Positions 25,329-34,051 of a DNA stretch of 60,130 nt are shown one piece after another. The stretch spans positions 1-60,130 of the forward strand of contig LXQI01000035.1 of assembly GCA_001683845.1 (NCBI GenBank), given 5' to 3'. The DNA comes from Erythrobacter sp. ANT-B3C2 (lineage in GTDB: Bacteria > Pseudomonadota > Alphaproteobacteria > Sphingomonadales > Sphingomonadaceae). A program made the translations under genes and the position numbers. Below the pieces are notes generated by a model, which worked only from the letters and a program-made list of their open reading frames with translations, searched no databases and was not told the DNA's origin. Position 1 is the first letter of the stretch. The number at the start of each line of letters is the position of its first letter.

Positions 25329-26360
25329 ATGGCGCCGCCCGGCCTCACCGAAGACGATGGGCCCGGCATGCCGGTCCCCGATCTCTCGCCCGAGGCGCGG
25401 CGCCGGCAGGCGCTGCACCACCGGCACCACCACCGCAGCCTGCACTCGCGGGTCAGCGGCCAGATTGGTCCGGGCACGCGCTTTTTCGAGATCGCCAAGC
25501 GTGTGTGGATCGGCACCTACAACGATGGCTTCATCCATGCCGGCAACCTCGCCTACATGGCGGTGCTGGCGATCTTCCCGTTCTTCATCACCGGCGCGGC
25601 GATGTTCAGCCTGTTCGGCGAGGAGGCCGATCGCGCCGCCGCCATCAACGCCGTGCTCACCGCGCTGCCGCCGGTGGTGGGCGAGGTGATCGGGCCGGTC
25701 GCTCGCAGCGTGGTCGACCAGCGCAGCGGGCTGCTGCTGTGGGCCGGCGGGCTGTTCGGCCTGTGGACTGTGGGCAGCCTGGTGGAGACGATCCGCGACA
25801 TCCTGCGCCGCGCCTATGGCACGCAGCCCACCCGCGCCTTCTGGATGTACCGCCTGCTGTCCACCGGGATGATCATCATCGCGGTGATTCTGCTGCTGCT
25901 CAGCCTGATCGCGCAGGTGATGATCGGCGCGGTGCAGGAGGTGGTGGCGGCCTATTTTCCCGATCTCAACACGCTGCTTGCCCGCCTGGCCTGGTCGCGC
26001 ATCATCCCGGCGATCGGGCTGTTCGGATCGCTCTACCTGCTGTTCTACACGCTGACGCCGGCGGCCTACCGCCAGCAGCGCTATCCCAAATGGCCCGGCG
26101 CGGCGCTGGTCACCATCTGGTGGGTGAGTGTCTCGATCGCGATGCCGCCGCTGCTGCGAAGCCTGTTCAGCTACGATGCGACCTATGGATCGCTAGCCGG
26201 GATCATGATCGCGCTTTTCTTTTTCTGGCTCATCGGCCTAGGGATGGTCACCGGCGCGGAGCTGAACGCGGCGCTCGCCGAGACACCCGAAGAGAAGGAG
26301 GAGCCACCGGCCAGCCCGGCGGCTGCCGCGGGGACGGACACGAAGGAAATCGAGCAATGA
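25329..26360 (+). CDS. YihY/BrkB family inner-membrane protein
   Basis: A 343-residue protein. A basic, His-rich N-terminus (about 1-50) precedes six hydrophobic segments with the family patterns AGNLAYMAVLAIFPFFITGAA, LFGLWTVGSLVETIRDILRRAYG and YGSLAGIMIALFFFWLIGLG. The acidic C-terminus is disordered. The function of the family is unresolved. Its stop overlaps the fabI start (ATGA), suggesting co-expression with fatty-acid synthesis. Confidence 0.9.
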   Translation: MAPPGLTEDDGPGMPVPDLSPEARRRQALHHRHHHRSLHSRVSGQIGPGTRFFEIAKRVWIGTYNDGFIHAGNLAYMAVLAIFPFFITGAAMFSLFGEEADRAAAINAVLTALPPVVGEVIGPVARSVVDQRSGLLLWAGGLFGLWTVGSLVETIRDILRRAYGTQPTRAFWMYRLLSTGMIIIAVILLLLSLIAQVMIGAVQEVVAAYFPDLNTLLARLAWSRIIPAIGLFGSLYLLFYTLTPAAYRQQRYPKWPGAALVTIWWVSVSIAMPPLLRSLFSYDATYGSLAGIMIALFFFWLIGLGMVTGAELNAALAETPEEKEEPPASPAAAAGTDTKEIEQ

Positions 26361-27181
26361 CAGCGCTGATGGCCGGCAAGCGCGGCCTCATCATGGGACT
26401 GGCCAACGAGAAATCGCTGGCCTGGGGTATCGCCAAAAAACTGGCCGAGCACGGGGCCGAACTGGCTTTCTCCTACCAGGGCGAGGCGCTGGGCAAGCGC
26501 GTGCGGCCGCTGGCCGAGCAGCTGGGCTCCGACTTCACCTTCGAGTGCGATGTGGGCGACATGGCCTCGCTCGACGCCGCCTTCGAGACGCTGCGCGAGC
26601 GGTGGGACAGCATCGATTTCGTAGTCCATGCGATCGGCTACTCGGACAAGAACGAGCTGCGCGGGCGGTTCGTCGATACCAGCCTCGACAATTTCCTGAT
26701 GACCATGAACATTTCGGCCTATTCGCTGGTGGCCGTGGCCCGGCGCGCGGCGGCGATGATGCCGCCCAAGGCCGAGGATGGCACCGGCGGCGGCGCGATC
26801 CTCACGCTGACCTATTACGGCGCCGAAAAGGTGGTGCCGCATTACAATGTGATGGGCGTGGCCAAGGCGGCGCTGGAGGCAAGCGTGCGCTACCTCGCCA
26901 ATGATCTGGGGCCGGACAACATCCGCGTGAACGCGATCAGCGCCGGGCCGATCAAGACGCTGGCAGCCAGCGGAATCGGCGATTTCCGCTACATCCTCAA
27001 ATGGAACGAGCTGAACGCACCGATGCGCCGCAACGTGACGATCGACGAGGTCGGCGGCGCGGGGCTCTACATGCTGTCGGACCTCGCCTCGGGCGTGACC
27101 GGCGCGGTTCACCATGTGGACGCTGGCTATCACGTGGTCGGCATGAAGCAGGAAGACGCGCCCGACATCGCGCTGGTGTGA
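26357..27181 (+). CDS. fabI: enoyl-[acyl-carrier-protein] reductase (NADH) FabI
   Basis: A 274-residue short-chain dehydrogenase that reduces enoyl-ACP in the last step of fatty-acid elongation. The FabI-specific nucleotide site is GLANEKSLAWGIAK. The catalytic Tyr-x6-Tyr/Lys region is in LTYYGAEKVVPHYNVMGVAKAAL, and INAISAGPIKTLAASGI holds the substrate loop. AAGGA nine bases before the ATG supports the start. It is the usual target of triclosan-type inhibitors. Confidence 0.95.
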   Translation: MTALMAGKRGLIMGLANEKSLAWGIAKKLAEHGAELAFSYQGEALGKRVRPLAEQLGSDFTFECDVGDMASLDAAFETLRERWDSIDFVVHAIGYSDKNELRGRFVDTSLDNFLMTMNISAYSLVAVARRAAAMMPPKAEDGTGGGAILTLTYYGAEKVVPHYNVMGVAKAALEASVRYLANDLGPDNIRVNAISAGPIKTLAASGIGDFRYILKWNELNAPMRRNVTIDEVGGAGLYMLSDLASGVTGAVHHVDAGYHVVGMKQEDAPDIALV

Positions 27182-27243
27182 GCTTTCGGCCTCTCCAAGT
27201 TCCTGCTATGTTCGCGTGAGCGACTCGGTTGGGAGACAGGGGA

Positions 27244-27645
27244 ATGATCACCGGAGGATGCCGCTGCGAGGCGGTGCGCTACGAGGCTGATGCCGAGCAG
27301 GTCCTGCATCACGCGCTGTGCCATTGCGCCGATTGTCGCCGCTCGTCCGGCGCGCCGGTGACGGCCTGGCTGGCGGTGCCTGCCCAGAGCTTCCGCGTCA
27401 CCGCCGGCGAGGCACGCTGCTGGGAGGGGGACACCGGCTCGCTGCGGTTTTTCTGCGCCACCTGCGGCACCGGGCTCTACTTCGTGAACGAGACGATGCT
27501 GCCGGGCATCGTGGACATCACGTCCGCGACGCTCGACGATCCCGAGGGTTTGCCACCCACGGCGCAGATCCAGTGCGCCGAGCGGCTGGGCTACATGGCC
27601 CGGCTGGAAGCGCTGCCCCATTTCGAGCGGTTTCCCGAGGCATAG
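27244..27645 (+). CDS. GFA-family zinc-binding protein
   Basis: A 133-residue protein with the GFA (glutathione-dependent formaldehyde-activating-like) pattern: CRC near the N-terminus, CHCADCRR at about 26-33, and CATCGTGL at about 77-84, giving two zinc sites. Most members lack a proven reaction. The start at 27244 has GGGAGACAGGGGA just upstream. Confidence 0.88.
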   Translation: MITGGCRCEAVRYEADAEQVLHHALCHCADCRRSSGAPVTAWLAVPAQSFRVTAGEARCWEGDTGSLRFFCATCGTGLYFVNETMLPGIVDITSATLDDPEGLPPTAQIQCAERLGYMARLEALPHFERFPEA

Positions 27646-27737
27646 CGAGCCCGGCGTTGTGGGCGCTCGCCGGCGGGTAAGGACGGGTGAGCGCCAGCGG
27701 CGCCGTCTTCAGATAAAGGTTTTCCTCATCCGCACTG

Positions 27738-28937
27738 TCAGGAGAGCGGCGCCTGCCCGCCCACCGGCTCGCCGTGTTCGACCGCAAGGCGGGCGAGCAG
27801 TTGCACGATCCGGCCCGCCGCCTTGCCGTCGCCATAGGGGCTGTGGGCGCGCGCCATCGCCGCGTGCGCCGCTGCGTCGTCTAGCAGGCGGGTGGCTTCG
27901 GCGACGATCCGGTCGGGCTGCGTGCCCACCAGCCGGGCGGTGCCGGCGGCGATGCCCTCGGGCCGCTCGGTGGTCTCGCGCAGCACCAGCACCGGCACGC
28001 CGAGCGCCGGGGCCTCCTCCTGCACCCCGCCGCTATCGGTCAGCACCAGCGTGGCGACCGCCAGCAGCTGGGCAAAGTTCGGATAATCGAGCGGCCCGGT
28101 CAGCGCCACATTGGCAAGCCCGGCGAGCCGCTCCTCCAGCGCCGCGCGCACCGCGGGGTTGGGATGGAGCGGGAGCACGATGGCAATATCGTCGCGCCCG
28201 GCCAGCCGGCGCACCGCCTCGGCGATCCCGGCCAGCCCCGCGCCCCAGTTCTCGCGCCGGTGGGCGGTCACGGCGACGATGCGGCGCCCCGCGAAGCGGT
28301 GCTCGATCGCGCCCATTGCCGCCGCCAGCGTGGGCTCCTGCGCCACGCTGGCGGTGATCCAGTGAAGTGCGTCGATTACCGTGTTGCCGGTGACATGGAC
28401 GCTCTCAGGAGCGACGTTCTCGGCCAGCAGCGCCGCGGCGGCGCCCTGTGTGGGCGCGCAGTGCAGTGTGGCAAGGGTGGCGACGATGCGGCGGTTCACC
28501 TCCTCGGGCCATGGGTTGTGGATGTCGCCGCTGCGCAGCCCCGCCTCGACATGGACCACCGGGATGTTCCGGTAATAGGCGGCGAGCGCCCCCGCCATCG
28601 CGGTCGCGGTGTCGCCCTGCACCACCACCCAATCGGGCCGTTCAGCATCGAGCGCATGGCCGATCCCGGTCAGCAAATGCGCGGTGAGTGCATCGAGGGT
28701 GCAACCCGGTTGCATCGGCGCCAGATCGCGGTTGGGCACAATGCCGGCGAGGTCCAGCACTTGCGCCACCATCGCGCCGTGCTGGCCGCTTACACATACG
28801 CGGCTGGTGAAACGCGCATCGTCGCGCAGCGCGTGGAGCAGCGGGAACAGCTTGATCGCCTCGGGGCGCGTGCCGAGGATGGTCAGAATGGGCGTGGGCG
28901 CGGCCAGGGTGCTAAGGCCGGGGTGGGGCGGAGTCAG
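27738..28937 (-). CDS. wecB: UDP-N-acetylglucosamine 2-epimerase (non-hydrolysing), non-canonical start
   Basis: Converts UDP-GlcNAc to UDP-ManNAc for surface polysaccharide. Family motifs are VVQGDTATAMAGALAAYY, VHVEAGLRSGD, PWPEEVNRR, VTAHRRENWG, LPLHPNP and LTDSGGVQEEAPALG. The essential N-terminal strand and nucleotide loop (PTPILTILGTRPEAIK) is encoded in the same frame upstream of the first ATG (28772), so the protein must start earlier. No ATG, GTG or TTG is available before the previous stop. The best candidate is CTG at 28937, which overlaps the upstream TGA as CTGA; CTG 28907, ATT 28889 and CTG 28886 are alternatives. Length is about 399 residues from 28937. Confidence 0.85.
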   Translation of the reverse strand: MTPPHPGLSTLAAPTPILTILGTRPEAIKLFPLLHALRDDARFTSRVCVSGQHGAMVAQVLDLAGIVPNRDLAPMQPGCTLDALTAHLLTGIGHALDAERPDWVVVQGDTATAMAGALAAYYRNIPVVHVEAGLRSGDIHNPWPEEVNRRIVATLATLHCAPTQGAAAALLAENVAPESVHVTGNTVIDALHWITASVAQEPTLAAAMGAIEHRFAGRRIVAVTAHRRENWGAGLAGIAEAVRRLAGRDDIAIVLPLHPNPAVRAALEERLAGLANVALTGPLDYPNFAQLLAVATLVLTDSGGVQEEAPALGVPVLVLRETTERPEGIAAGTARLVGTQPDRIVAEATRLLDDAAAHAAMARAHSPYGDGKAAGRIVQLLARLAVEHGEPVGGQAPLS

Positions 28938-29569
28938 TTCCCGCCGGGGCCGGACGGCGGCGGAGCGGTGGGAACCCGCGCCGGATCGACCACCTGGGCC
29001 GGTCTTGGGCGGTCGGTGGTGACGGGCACCTCGCCGTCTCGCTCGCGCCGCAGCCGCTCATCGTACTGGCGCTCGAGTTCTTCGACCCGGGTCTGCGTCT
29101 CGGAAGCTTCGGCGTCGATCGTCGCCAGCCGCTCGTCGCGCGCCTGCGCGATCAGCTGGCCGAAGCGCACGTCCGAGCTGGTCGCGCGCTCGGCATAAGC
29201 GGCCTCGATCATCTTGGCGGTGCAGCCCAACTCGCCGCCAGTGCCGATGGGGGTGCAGGAGAGCGGGCCGAAATCGCCCACCGCCTCGAAGGACTGGACG
29301 CGGCTGGCCCAGGACTCATTGTCCGGGCTGCCGCTCTGGCGAAGGCGCTCGGGAATGCGGAAGCGCTCGGTTTCGTCGAGCCGGGCGCAGACCACGATCT
29401 CGGCGCCGGTGGTGGCCGGGCAAGGGTCGTCGCCATAGATGATCAGCGTGTTGACGCGGTCGCCGCCATCCTCCTGCGCGGCGGCAGGAGCGGCGCCGAG
29501 CGCCAGCAGCGGAGCAAGGCCGAGAAGGGCGGCGGAAAGCCAGGAGCGATTGGAGGGGTGTCTCATCAT
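28934..29569 (-). CDS. secreted hypothetical protein with C-terminal coiled coil
   Basis: A 211-residue protein. The signal peptide (about 1-30, hydrophobic core SAALLGLAPLLALGA, cleavage near AAAQ) sends it to the periplasm. The mature part has four to five cysteines (DDPCPATTGAEIVVCARL, LSCTPIG, LGCTAKM) suited to disulfides. A charged helical stretch (about 155-190) likely forms a coiled coil, and the C-terminus is proline-rich. The start at 29569 has AAAGGA a few bases upstream. I do not recognise a named family; conserved hypothetical proteins of this pattern occur in sphingomonads. Confidence 0.75.
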   Translation of the reverse strand: MMRHPSNRSWLSAALLGLAPLLALGAAPAAAQEDGGDRVNTLIIYGDDPCPATTGAEIVVCARLDETERFRIPERLRQSGSPDNESWASRVQSFEAVGDFGPLSCTPIGTGGELGCTAKMIEAAYAERATSSDVRFGQLIAQARDERLATIDAEASETQTRVEELERQYDERLRRERDGEVPVTTDRPRPAQVVDPARVPTAPPPSGPGGN

Positions 29570-29658
29570 CAGATCCTTTGAGCGCCCAAGGCGCTGAACA
29601 TGCAATGAAGCGCTCCGCGCTGGGCCTCGGTTCCCTCGACCAGCCCTCGCCCGGAGGC

Positions 29659-30189
29659 TCATACCCGCTCGGTGACGCGGATCGCCACCCGGCAACCGAG
29701 CCGGATCGCGGCCGAGAGCAGCGCATAGGCGGGCGCACGCTCGGCGCCGGAGGCCATTGCGGTATCGTGGTGCTCACGCTCATCGTCGCGGAAGCGCTCG
29801 ATCATGCCGGCCAGTTCGGGATCCTCGCCGGTCTGCTGGAGCGTCTCCAACTGGCGGGTATAGTGGCGCTCGATCTCGGTCTCCACCGCGGCGGTGCAGG
29901 CCATCGCCGCTTCCGGCCCGATCAGCGCGGTGGCCGCGCCCAGCGTGTAGCCGGCGGCCGACCACAGCGGCTGCAGCACTGTCGGGCGCACGCCGCGCCG
30001 CACCAGCAGCGCATCGAACTCGGCGCGGTGCGCGGCCTCCTGTTCCGCCATCGCGCGGATCTCGGCCGAATGGGTGGCGCTTTCGCCCATCACCGCAAGC
30101 TGGCCGGCATAGATGCGCGTGGCGCCGAATTCGCCCGCCTGGTCGACGCGGATCATCCGATCGCGCTGGCTCTCGTTCCTGTTCGTCAT
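29659..30189 (-). CDS. coq7: demethoxyubiquinone hydroxylase (COQ7 family)
   Basis: A 176-residue di-iron hydroxylase for the penultimate step of ubiquinone synthesis, peripheral to the inner membrane. It has the duplicated four-helix pattern with iron ligands: Glu20 (RVDQAGEFGA), Glu51/His54 (EQEAAH), Glu103 (AAVETEIERHY) and Glu137/His140 (DDEREHHD). It begins inside the dsbB stop codon (ATGA) and is co-translated with dsbB. Confidence 0.93.
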   Translation of the reverse strand: MTNRNESQRDRMIRVDQAGEFGATRIYAGQLAVMGESATHSAEIRAMAEQEAAHRAEFDALLVRRGVRPTVLQPLWSAAGYTLGAATALIGPEAAMACTAAVETEIERHYTRQLETLQQTGEDPELAGMIERFRDDEREHHDTAMASGAERAPAYALLSAAIRLGCRVAIRVTERV

Positions 30190-30734
30190 CCGCGCGCGCT
30201 CCTGAGGCCCAACAAGCGGGATATGGCGAGCCCGGCGAAAAACGAAAGGAGCGCGTTCCAACCGGCGAGCGAAACACCCAGCAGCCGCCACGGCGCTTCG
30301 TCGCAGCGCACCAGCGGCGCGTTCATGATCGCCTCCAGCGGATCGCCGCCCGCGCCCCCAGAGACTCCGGCCGCGTTGGCGCAGCCGGTGACCCCCTCCC
30401 ACCAGCCGTACTCGACGCCGGCATGGAACAGGCCGATAAGGCCTGAGATCATAATCGCCAGCGCGGCGAACGGCAGCAGCGCGCGCGGGGCCACGCGGGT
30501 GGAGAGCAGCGCGAGGGCGATCGCCACGAAATGGGCATAGCGCTGCCACCAGCACATCTCGCAGGGGTAAAGGCCAAAGCCATATTCGCTCACATACGCC
30601 CCCGCGATCAGCAGCGCGGGCACGCCGATCGCCAGCCGCTGCGCGAGCAGGTCGGCCGGGGCCAGTGCCACGGGCCGCGCGAGCGGTTGCGAGCCGGATG
30701 GATCAGGGGAGAGGCTGTGGCCGGGATTAGCCAC
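30186..30734 (-). CDS. dsbB: disulfide bond formation protein B
   Basis: A 182-residue four-helix inner-membrane protein that reoxidises periplasmic DsbA and passes electrons to quinone. The quinone-proximal pair is Cys58-x2-Cys61 (PCEMCWWQRY), and the periplasmic loop pair is about Cys118 and Cys144. An Arg follows the CxxCxxQR block as in the family. Coupling to coq7 places a ubiquinone user beside a ubiquinone biosynthesis gene. Confidence 0.93.
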   Translation of the reverse strand: MANPGHSLSPDPSGSQPLARPVALAPADLLAQRLAIGVPALLIAGAYVSEYGFGLYPCEMCWWQRYAHFVAIALALLSTRVAPRALLPFAALAIMISGLIGLFHAGVEYGWWEGVTGCANAAGVSGGAGGDPLEAIMNAPLVRCDEAPWRLLGVSLAGWNALLSFFAGLAISRLLGLRSARG

Positions 30735-30776
30735 GGATCAACCGGCCTCGGCCATCATCGAGCAGGCCCCGGACGG

Positions 30777-32111
30777 TCAGCGCGCGGCGATGACCGCGCT
30801 GCCGGTGCGGCGCAGCACCTTGATCGCGTAATCGAGCTGGAAATCGTCGATTCCCTGCGCCTCCAGCTCCTCGGCGGTGAGGGTGAAGCGCGGATCGGCT
30901 TTGCGATCCTGCTCCAGCGCCTTGTCCTCCAGATCGACCTCGTTGACGAGGTGCCCGCGCAGATCGCTCTCGCGCAGCGCATATTGCTGGCGCCGGGCGG
31001 CATCGGGATCGCTGAGCTGCGGCACGCGGATATCGGGCTCGATCCCGCCCTCCTGCACCGCGCGGCCCGAGGGCGTGTAGTAACGCGCGGTGGTGAGCTT
31101 GAGCGCCGCATCGCGCGCCAGCGGCAGCAGCGTCTGCACGCTGCCCTTGCCAAAACTGCGCTCGCCCATCACCAGTGCGCGGCGCTGGTCCTGCAGCGCG
31201 CCCGCTACGATCTCGCTTGCCGAGGCGGAGCCCGCATCGATCAGCACGATCATTGGCACGCCCGCCGCGGCATCGCCGCGATAGACGCTCTCGGCCTGGT
31301 AATAGATCGTGTCGCGCTTGGCGCGCCCACGCTGCGAGACGATCTGCCCCTTGGTAAGAAACAGGTCGGCCAGCGCCACCGCCTCGTCGAGCGAGCCGCC
31401 CGGGTTGCGCCGCAGATCGAGCACCAGGCCGGCCAGCCGCCCGCCCGCCTCGCTGCGCAGGCCGGACAGCGCCGCGTTGACATCGGCGCCCACGTCGCGG
31501 CTGAACTCGTTGACGCTGATTGTGCCGATGCGGCCTTCCTGCAGCTCCCAGGTGACCGGCTCCAGCTCGATCAGCCCGCGCGTGACCAGCACCTCGAACG
31601 GCTGATCGCGGCCCGGGCGGAAGATCGACAGCTCGATCGAACTGCCGGCCGGCCCGCGCATCTGCTTCACCGCCTCGTCCAGCGCGAGCCCGTAGATCAG
31701 CTTGCCGTCGATATGAGTGATGAAATCGCCGGCCTTGATCCCGGCCCGGTCCGCCGGGCTGCCCTTGAACGGCGAGACGACCTTCACTGCGCCATCTTCC
31801 ATCTGCACCGAGATGCCCAGGCCCTGGTAATTGCCGTCGATCATCGCCTCGAGCCGTTGAAGCGCGGGCCCATCGAGATAGGCCGAGTGCGGATCGAGCG
31901 CGGCCAGCATTCCGTCGATCGCGCCGCGGATCAGCACCTCGTCCTCCACGGGCTCGACATAGCTGGCCTTGATCCGCTGGTAGGTGGCGAACAGCTTGCC
32001 GAATTCGGACGAGGAGCGGCTTTCGACCTGCGCGAACACCGCGGTGGTGGCGGGCAGCAGGGCCACGGCGGTCAGGAGGGCCGCGGCGCGCAGCGGCTGG
32101 GCAAGCTTCAT
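30777..32111 (-). CDS. S41-family C-terminal processing protease (CtpA-like)
   Basis: A periplasmic serine protease of 444 residues: signal peptide 1-27 (LRAAALLTAVALLPATTAVFA), PDZ domain (about 95-175; YQGLGISVQMEDGAVKVV, GIKAGDFITHIDG), then the peptidase domain with the Ser/Lys dyad in IDAGSASASEIVAGAL and ERSFGKGSVQT. It likely trims or degrades envelope proteins. The ATG at 32111 gives an intact signal peptide; earlier in-frame codons do not. It lies 42 bp from dsbB. Confidence 0.93.
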   Translation of the reverse strand: MKLAQPLRAAALLTAVALLPATTAVFAQVESRSSSEFGKLFATYQRIKASYVEPVEDEVLIRGAIDGMLAALDPHSAYLDGPALQRLEAMIDGNYQGLGISVQMEDGAVKVVSPFKGSPADRAGIKAGDFITHIDGKLIYGLALDEAVKQMRGPAGSSIELSIFRPGRDQPFEVLVTRGLIELEPVTWELQEGRIGTISVNEFSRDVGADVNAALSGLRSEAGGRLAGLVLDLRRNPGGSLDEAVALADLFLTKGQIVSQRGRAKRDTIYYQAESVYRGDAAAGVPMIVLIDAGSASASEIVAGALQDQRRALVMGERSFGKGSVQTLLPLARDAALKLTTARYYTPSGRAVQEGGIEPDIRVPQLSDPDAARRQQYALRESDLRGHLVNEVDLEDKALEQDRKADPRFTLTAEELEAQGIDDFQLDYAIKVLRRTGSAVIAAR

Positions 32112-32204
32112 GGGAAAGCGGATTCCTGTTGTGCGTGAGGCGGCTTGTATCCTGTGCCACCGATGAATGGAAGATGAGGGTTCCCGCGCCCGCTTCAAGG
32201 AGCG

Positions 32205-32615
32205 CTAGCCAGCGCGGTGGTAAGGATGGCCGGCGATGATCGCGGTGGCGCGGAACAATTGCTCCAGCAGCATCGCGCGGGCGAGCAGATGCGGCCAGGT
32301 AGCGCGGCCGAAGGCGAGCAGCAGGTCCGCCTCCGCCCGCGCGGCATCGCCGTGGCCATCGGCCGCGCCGATGAGGAACCGCGTTTCGCGCACGCCATCG
32401 TCGCGCCAGCGCCGCAGGAGCGCCGCGAAATCCTCCGACGCAAGGTCCTCGCCGCGCTCGTCGAGCAGGATCTGCCGACACGGGGTGAGCGGATCGGGCA
32501 GGCGGCCGCCGCTCTCGGGCAGTTCGGTGAGCCGGAAAGGCCAGGTGATTCGCTTCTGGTAGCGAGCGACCAGCTCCGCCTCCGGTGAGCGAGCGATTTT
32601 TCCGCGGGCAATCAC
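32205..32615 (-). CDS. rlmH: 23S rRNA pseudouridine(1915)-N3 methyltransferase RlmH
   Basis: A small SPOUT methyltransferase (136 residues from the GTG at 32615) acting on helix 69 of 23S rRNA. IARGKIARSPEAELVARYQKR, ILLDERGEDLASEDFA, and the C-terminal knot FLIGAADGHGD ... LLEQLFRATAIIAGHPYH are diagnostic. Relatives begin MLLH before IARGK, and the codons ATT CTC CTT CAC lie directly upstream in frame. The biological start could therefore be ATT at 32627. No ribosome binding site separates the choices. Confidence 0.9.
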   Translation of the reverse strand: MIARGKIARSPEAELVARYQKRITWPFRLTELPESGGRLPDPLTPCRQILLDERGEDLASEDFAALLRRWRDDGVRETRFLIGAADGHGDAARAEADLLLAFGRATWPHLLARAMLLEQLFRATAIIAGHPYHRAG

Positions 32616-32793
32616 GTGAAGGAGAATGTTGTTTTAGTCCTTCAGGCGCTGGGCGCGGGCCATTTTAGTTCGGCCTTCCGGCCGGCGCGCGTTCGCGCTT
32701 GCGGCGCGGTAGCGCGCCGGTGTCCGCGCCGACCGGAGGCGTCGAAGGCTGAACAGGTGCGCTGCTCGCAAGCCGCCGCCGCTGTGACCCGAA

Positions 32794-33252
32794 TCAGGCG
32801 TGCCCGGCGGTGGCGGAGACGTCTTCTTCGCCGAAGCCCCACATCCGTTCGAGGTTGTAGAAGCTGCGCACCTCGAGGCGGAACAGGTGGATCACCACGT
32901 CGCCCGCGTCGATCAGCACCCAATCCGCCGCCGGCAGCCCCTCGATCCGGCACGCGCCGTGGCCGGCCGTCTTCACCCGCTCGGCCAGCTTGCCCGCCAT
33001 CGACGCAACCTGTCGGGTCGAGCGGCCTGAGGCGATCACCATGTAATCGGCGATGCTGGACTTGCCCTCCAGCGCGATCGAGACGACGTCCTGCGCCTGG
33101 TCCTCGTCCAGCTGGTGGAGGACCAGCGCATGCAAGGCGTCGGCTTGGGAGCGGCGCTCGGTTGTCGTGTCAGCCATGGGCGCGAGCGGTGCCCTCTGCG
33201 TCGGAGCGCCGGTGGGCACCGGCCAGCCTTGGGTCTGGTTCATCGCGACCAT
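32794..33252 (-). CDS. rsfS: ribosome silencing factor RsfS
   Basis: A 152-residue protein that binds ribosomal protein uL14 and blocks subunit joining under starvation. The RsfS core starts at about residue 36 (ADALHALVLHQLDEDQAQDVVSIAL) and includes DYMVIASGRSTRQVASMA and WVLIDAGDVVIHLF. The start MVAMNQ has AAGGAG five bases upstream, giving a non-conserved 30-residue leader; an internal ATG at 33177 is the alternative. Confidence 0.92.
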   Translation of the reverse strand: MVAMNQTQGWPVPTGAPTQRAPLAPMADTTTERRSQADALHALVLHQLDEDQAQDVVSIALEGKSSIADYMVIASGRSTRQVASMAGKLAERVKTAGHGACRIEGLPAADWVLIDAGDVVIHLFRLEVRSFYNLERMWGFGEEDVSATAGHA

Positions 33253-33309
33253 TCATGCTCCTTGAAAGAAAAGGGCCCAGCGGGCCGGGCAAATTGGCGC
33301 GCGCCAATT

Positions 33310-34023
33310 TCATGCACCGCCGCCTTGTGGCGCGGGCACCTTTGCCAAATCGTGAATAGGGGTCACATCGTGAATGAGGGACCGGGTCACGCCATCGCGT
33401 TGAGTCGCACCCCCCAACCGGGCGGCCCAATTGGGATCCGCCAGGCGGATCGCGCTGGCCGAACGCGGATCGGCGTCGAAACGCAACTCAAGCAGAGCGG
33501 GAGCGCTCCATCCGTTCCGGTTGAACAATGCGGGGTCGCTCAGGCTGGCGGCAGGCGACCGGTAGCGCCGCAGCCAGGCCATCGCGGGGCTCGCGAGGGC
33601 CTGCGGATCATACCCGGGCCGGGCCACCACCGCAATCGGCATTTCCCGCGCCAGCCGCCGCCAGTCGCGCCACAGGTGCAGCTGGGCGAGATTGTCGGCC
33701 CCCATCAGCCACACGAATCGCCGTCGCGGGAAGCGGCGCTTGAGCGCCCGCAGCGTATCGGCGGTGTAGCGCGTGCCCACTTCGCGCTCGATCGCGGTCA
33801 CCCGGATGGGCGCCCGCCGCGCCATCGCCCGGGCCGAGCGGAAGCGGGCGGAGAGCGACGCCATGCCCGCCGCGGGCTTGAGCGGATTGCCGGGGGAGAC
33901 CAGCCACCAGGCCTCATCCAGCCCGAGCGCCTCGATGGCGAACCGAGTGATCCGCCGGTGGCCTCCGTGCGCCGGGTTGAAGCTGCCGCCGAGCAGGCCG
34001 ATGAGCGGACCGTCACGAGTCAC
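33310..34023 (-). CDS. nadD: nicotinate-nucleotide adenylyltransferase
   Basis: Makes nicotinate adenine dinucleotide in NAD synthesis. The nucleotidyltransferase motif GGSFNPAHGGH lies close to the start, the substrate loop is VWLMGADNLAQLHLW, and the usual C-terminal ISSTxIR is replaced by SASAIR. The GTG at 34023 gives 237 residues and avoids overlap with the aldo/keto reductase; an in-frame start at 34098 would overlap it. nadD next to rsfS and rlmH is standard in alphaproteobacteria. Confidence 0.92.
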   Translation of the reverse strand: MTRDGPLIGLLGGSFNPAHGGHRRITRFAIEALGLDEAWWLVSPGNPLKPAAGMASLSARFRSARAMARRAPIRVTAIEREVGTRYTADTLRALKRRFPRRRFVWLMGADNLAQLHLWRDWRRLAREMPIAVVARPGYDPQALASPAMAWLRRYRSPAASLSDPALFNRNGWSAPALLELRFDADPRSASAIRLADPNWAARLGGATQRDGVTRSLIHDVTPIHDLAKVPAPQGGGA

Positions 34024-34051
34024 GGAAGGTGGTTCATGCAGGGCGCGCGCC

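Noticed and set aside
25505..26356. N-terminal extension of fabI through the YihY/BrkB gene
   Set aside because: The frame is open but is a shadow of the upstream gene; FabI begins at 26357 with a ribosome binding site.
32660..32690. GC-rich inverted repeat between rsfS and rlmH
   Set aside because: It forms a hairpin but has no T-run on either strand, so it was not called a terminator.
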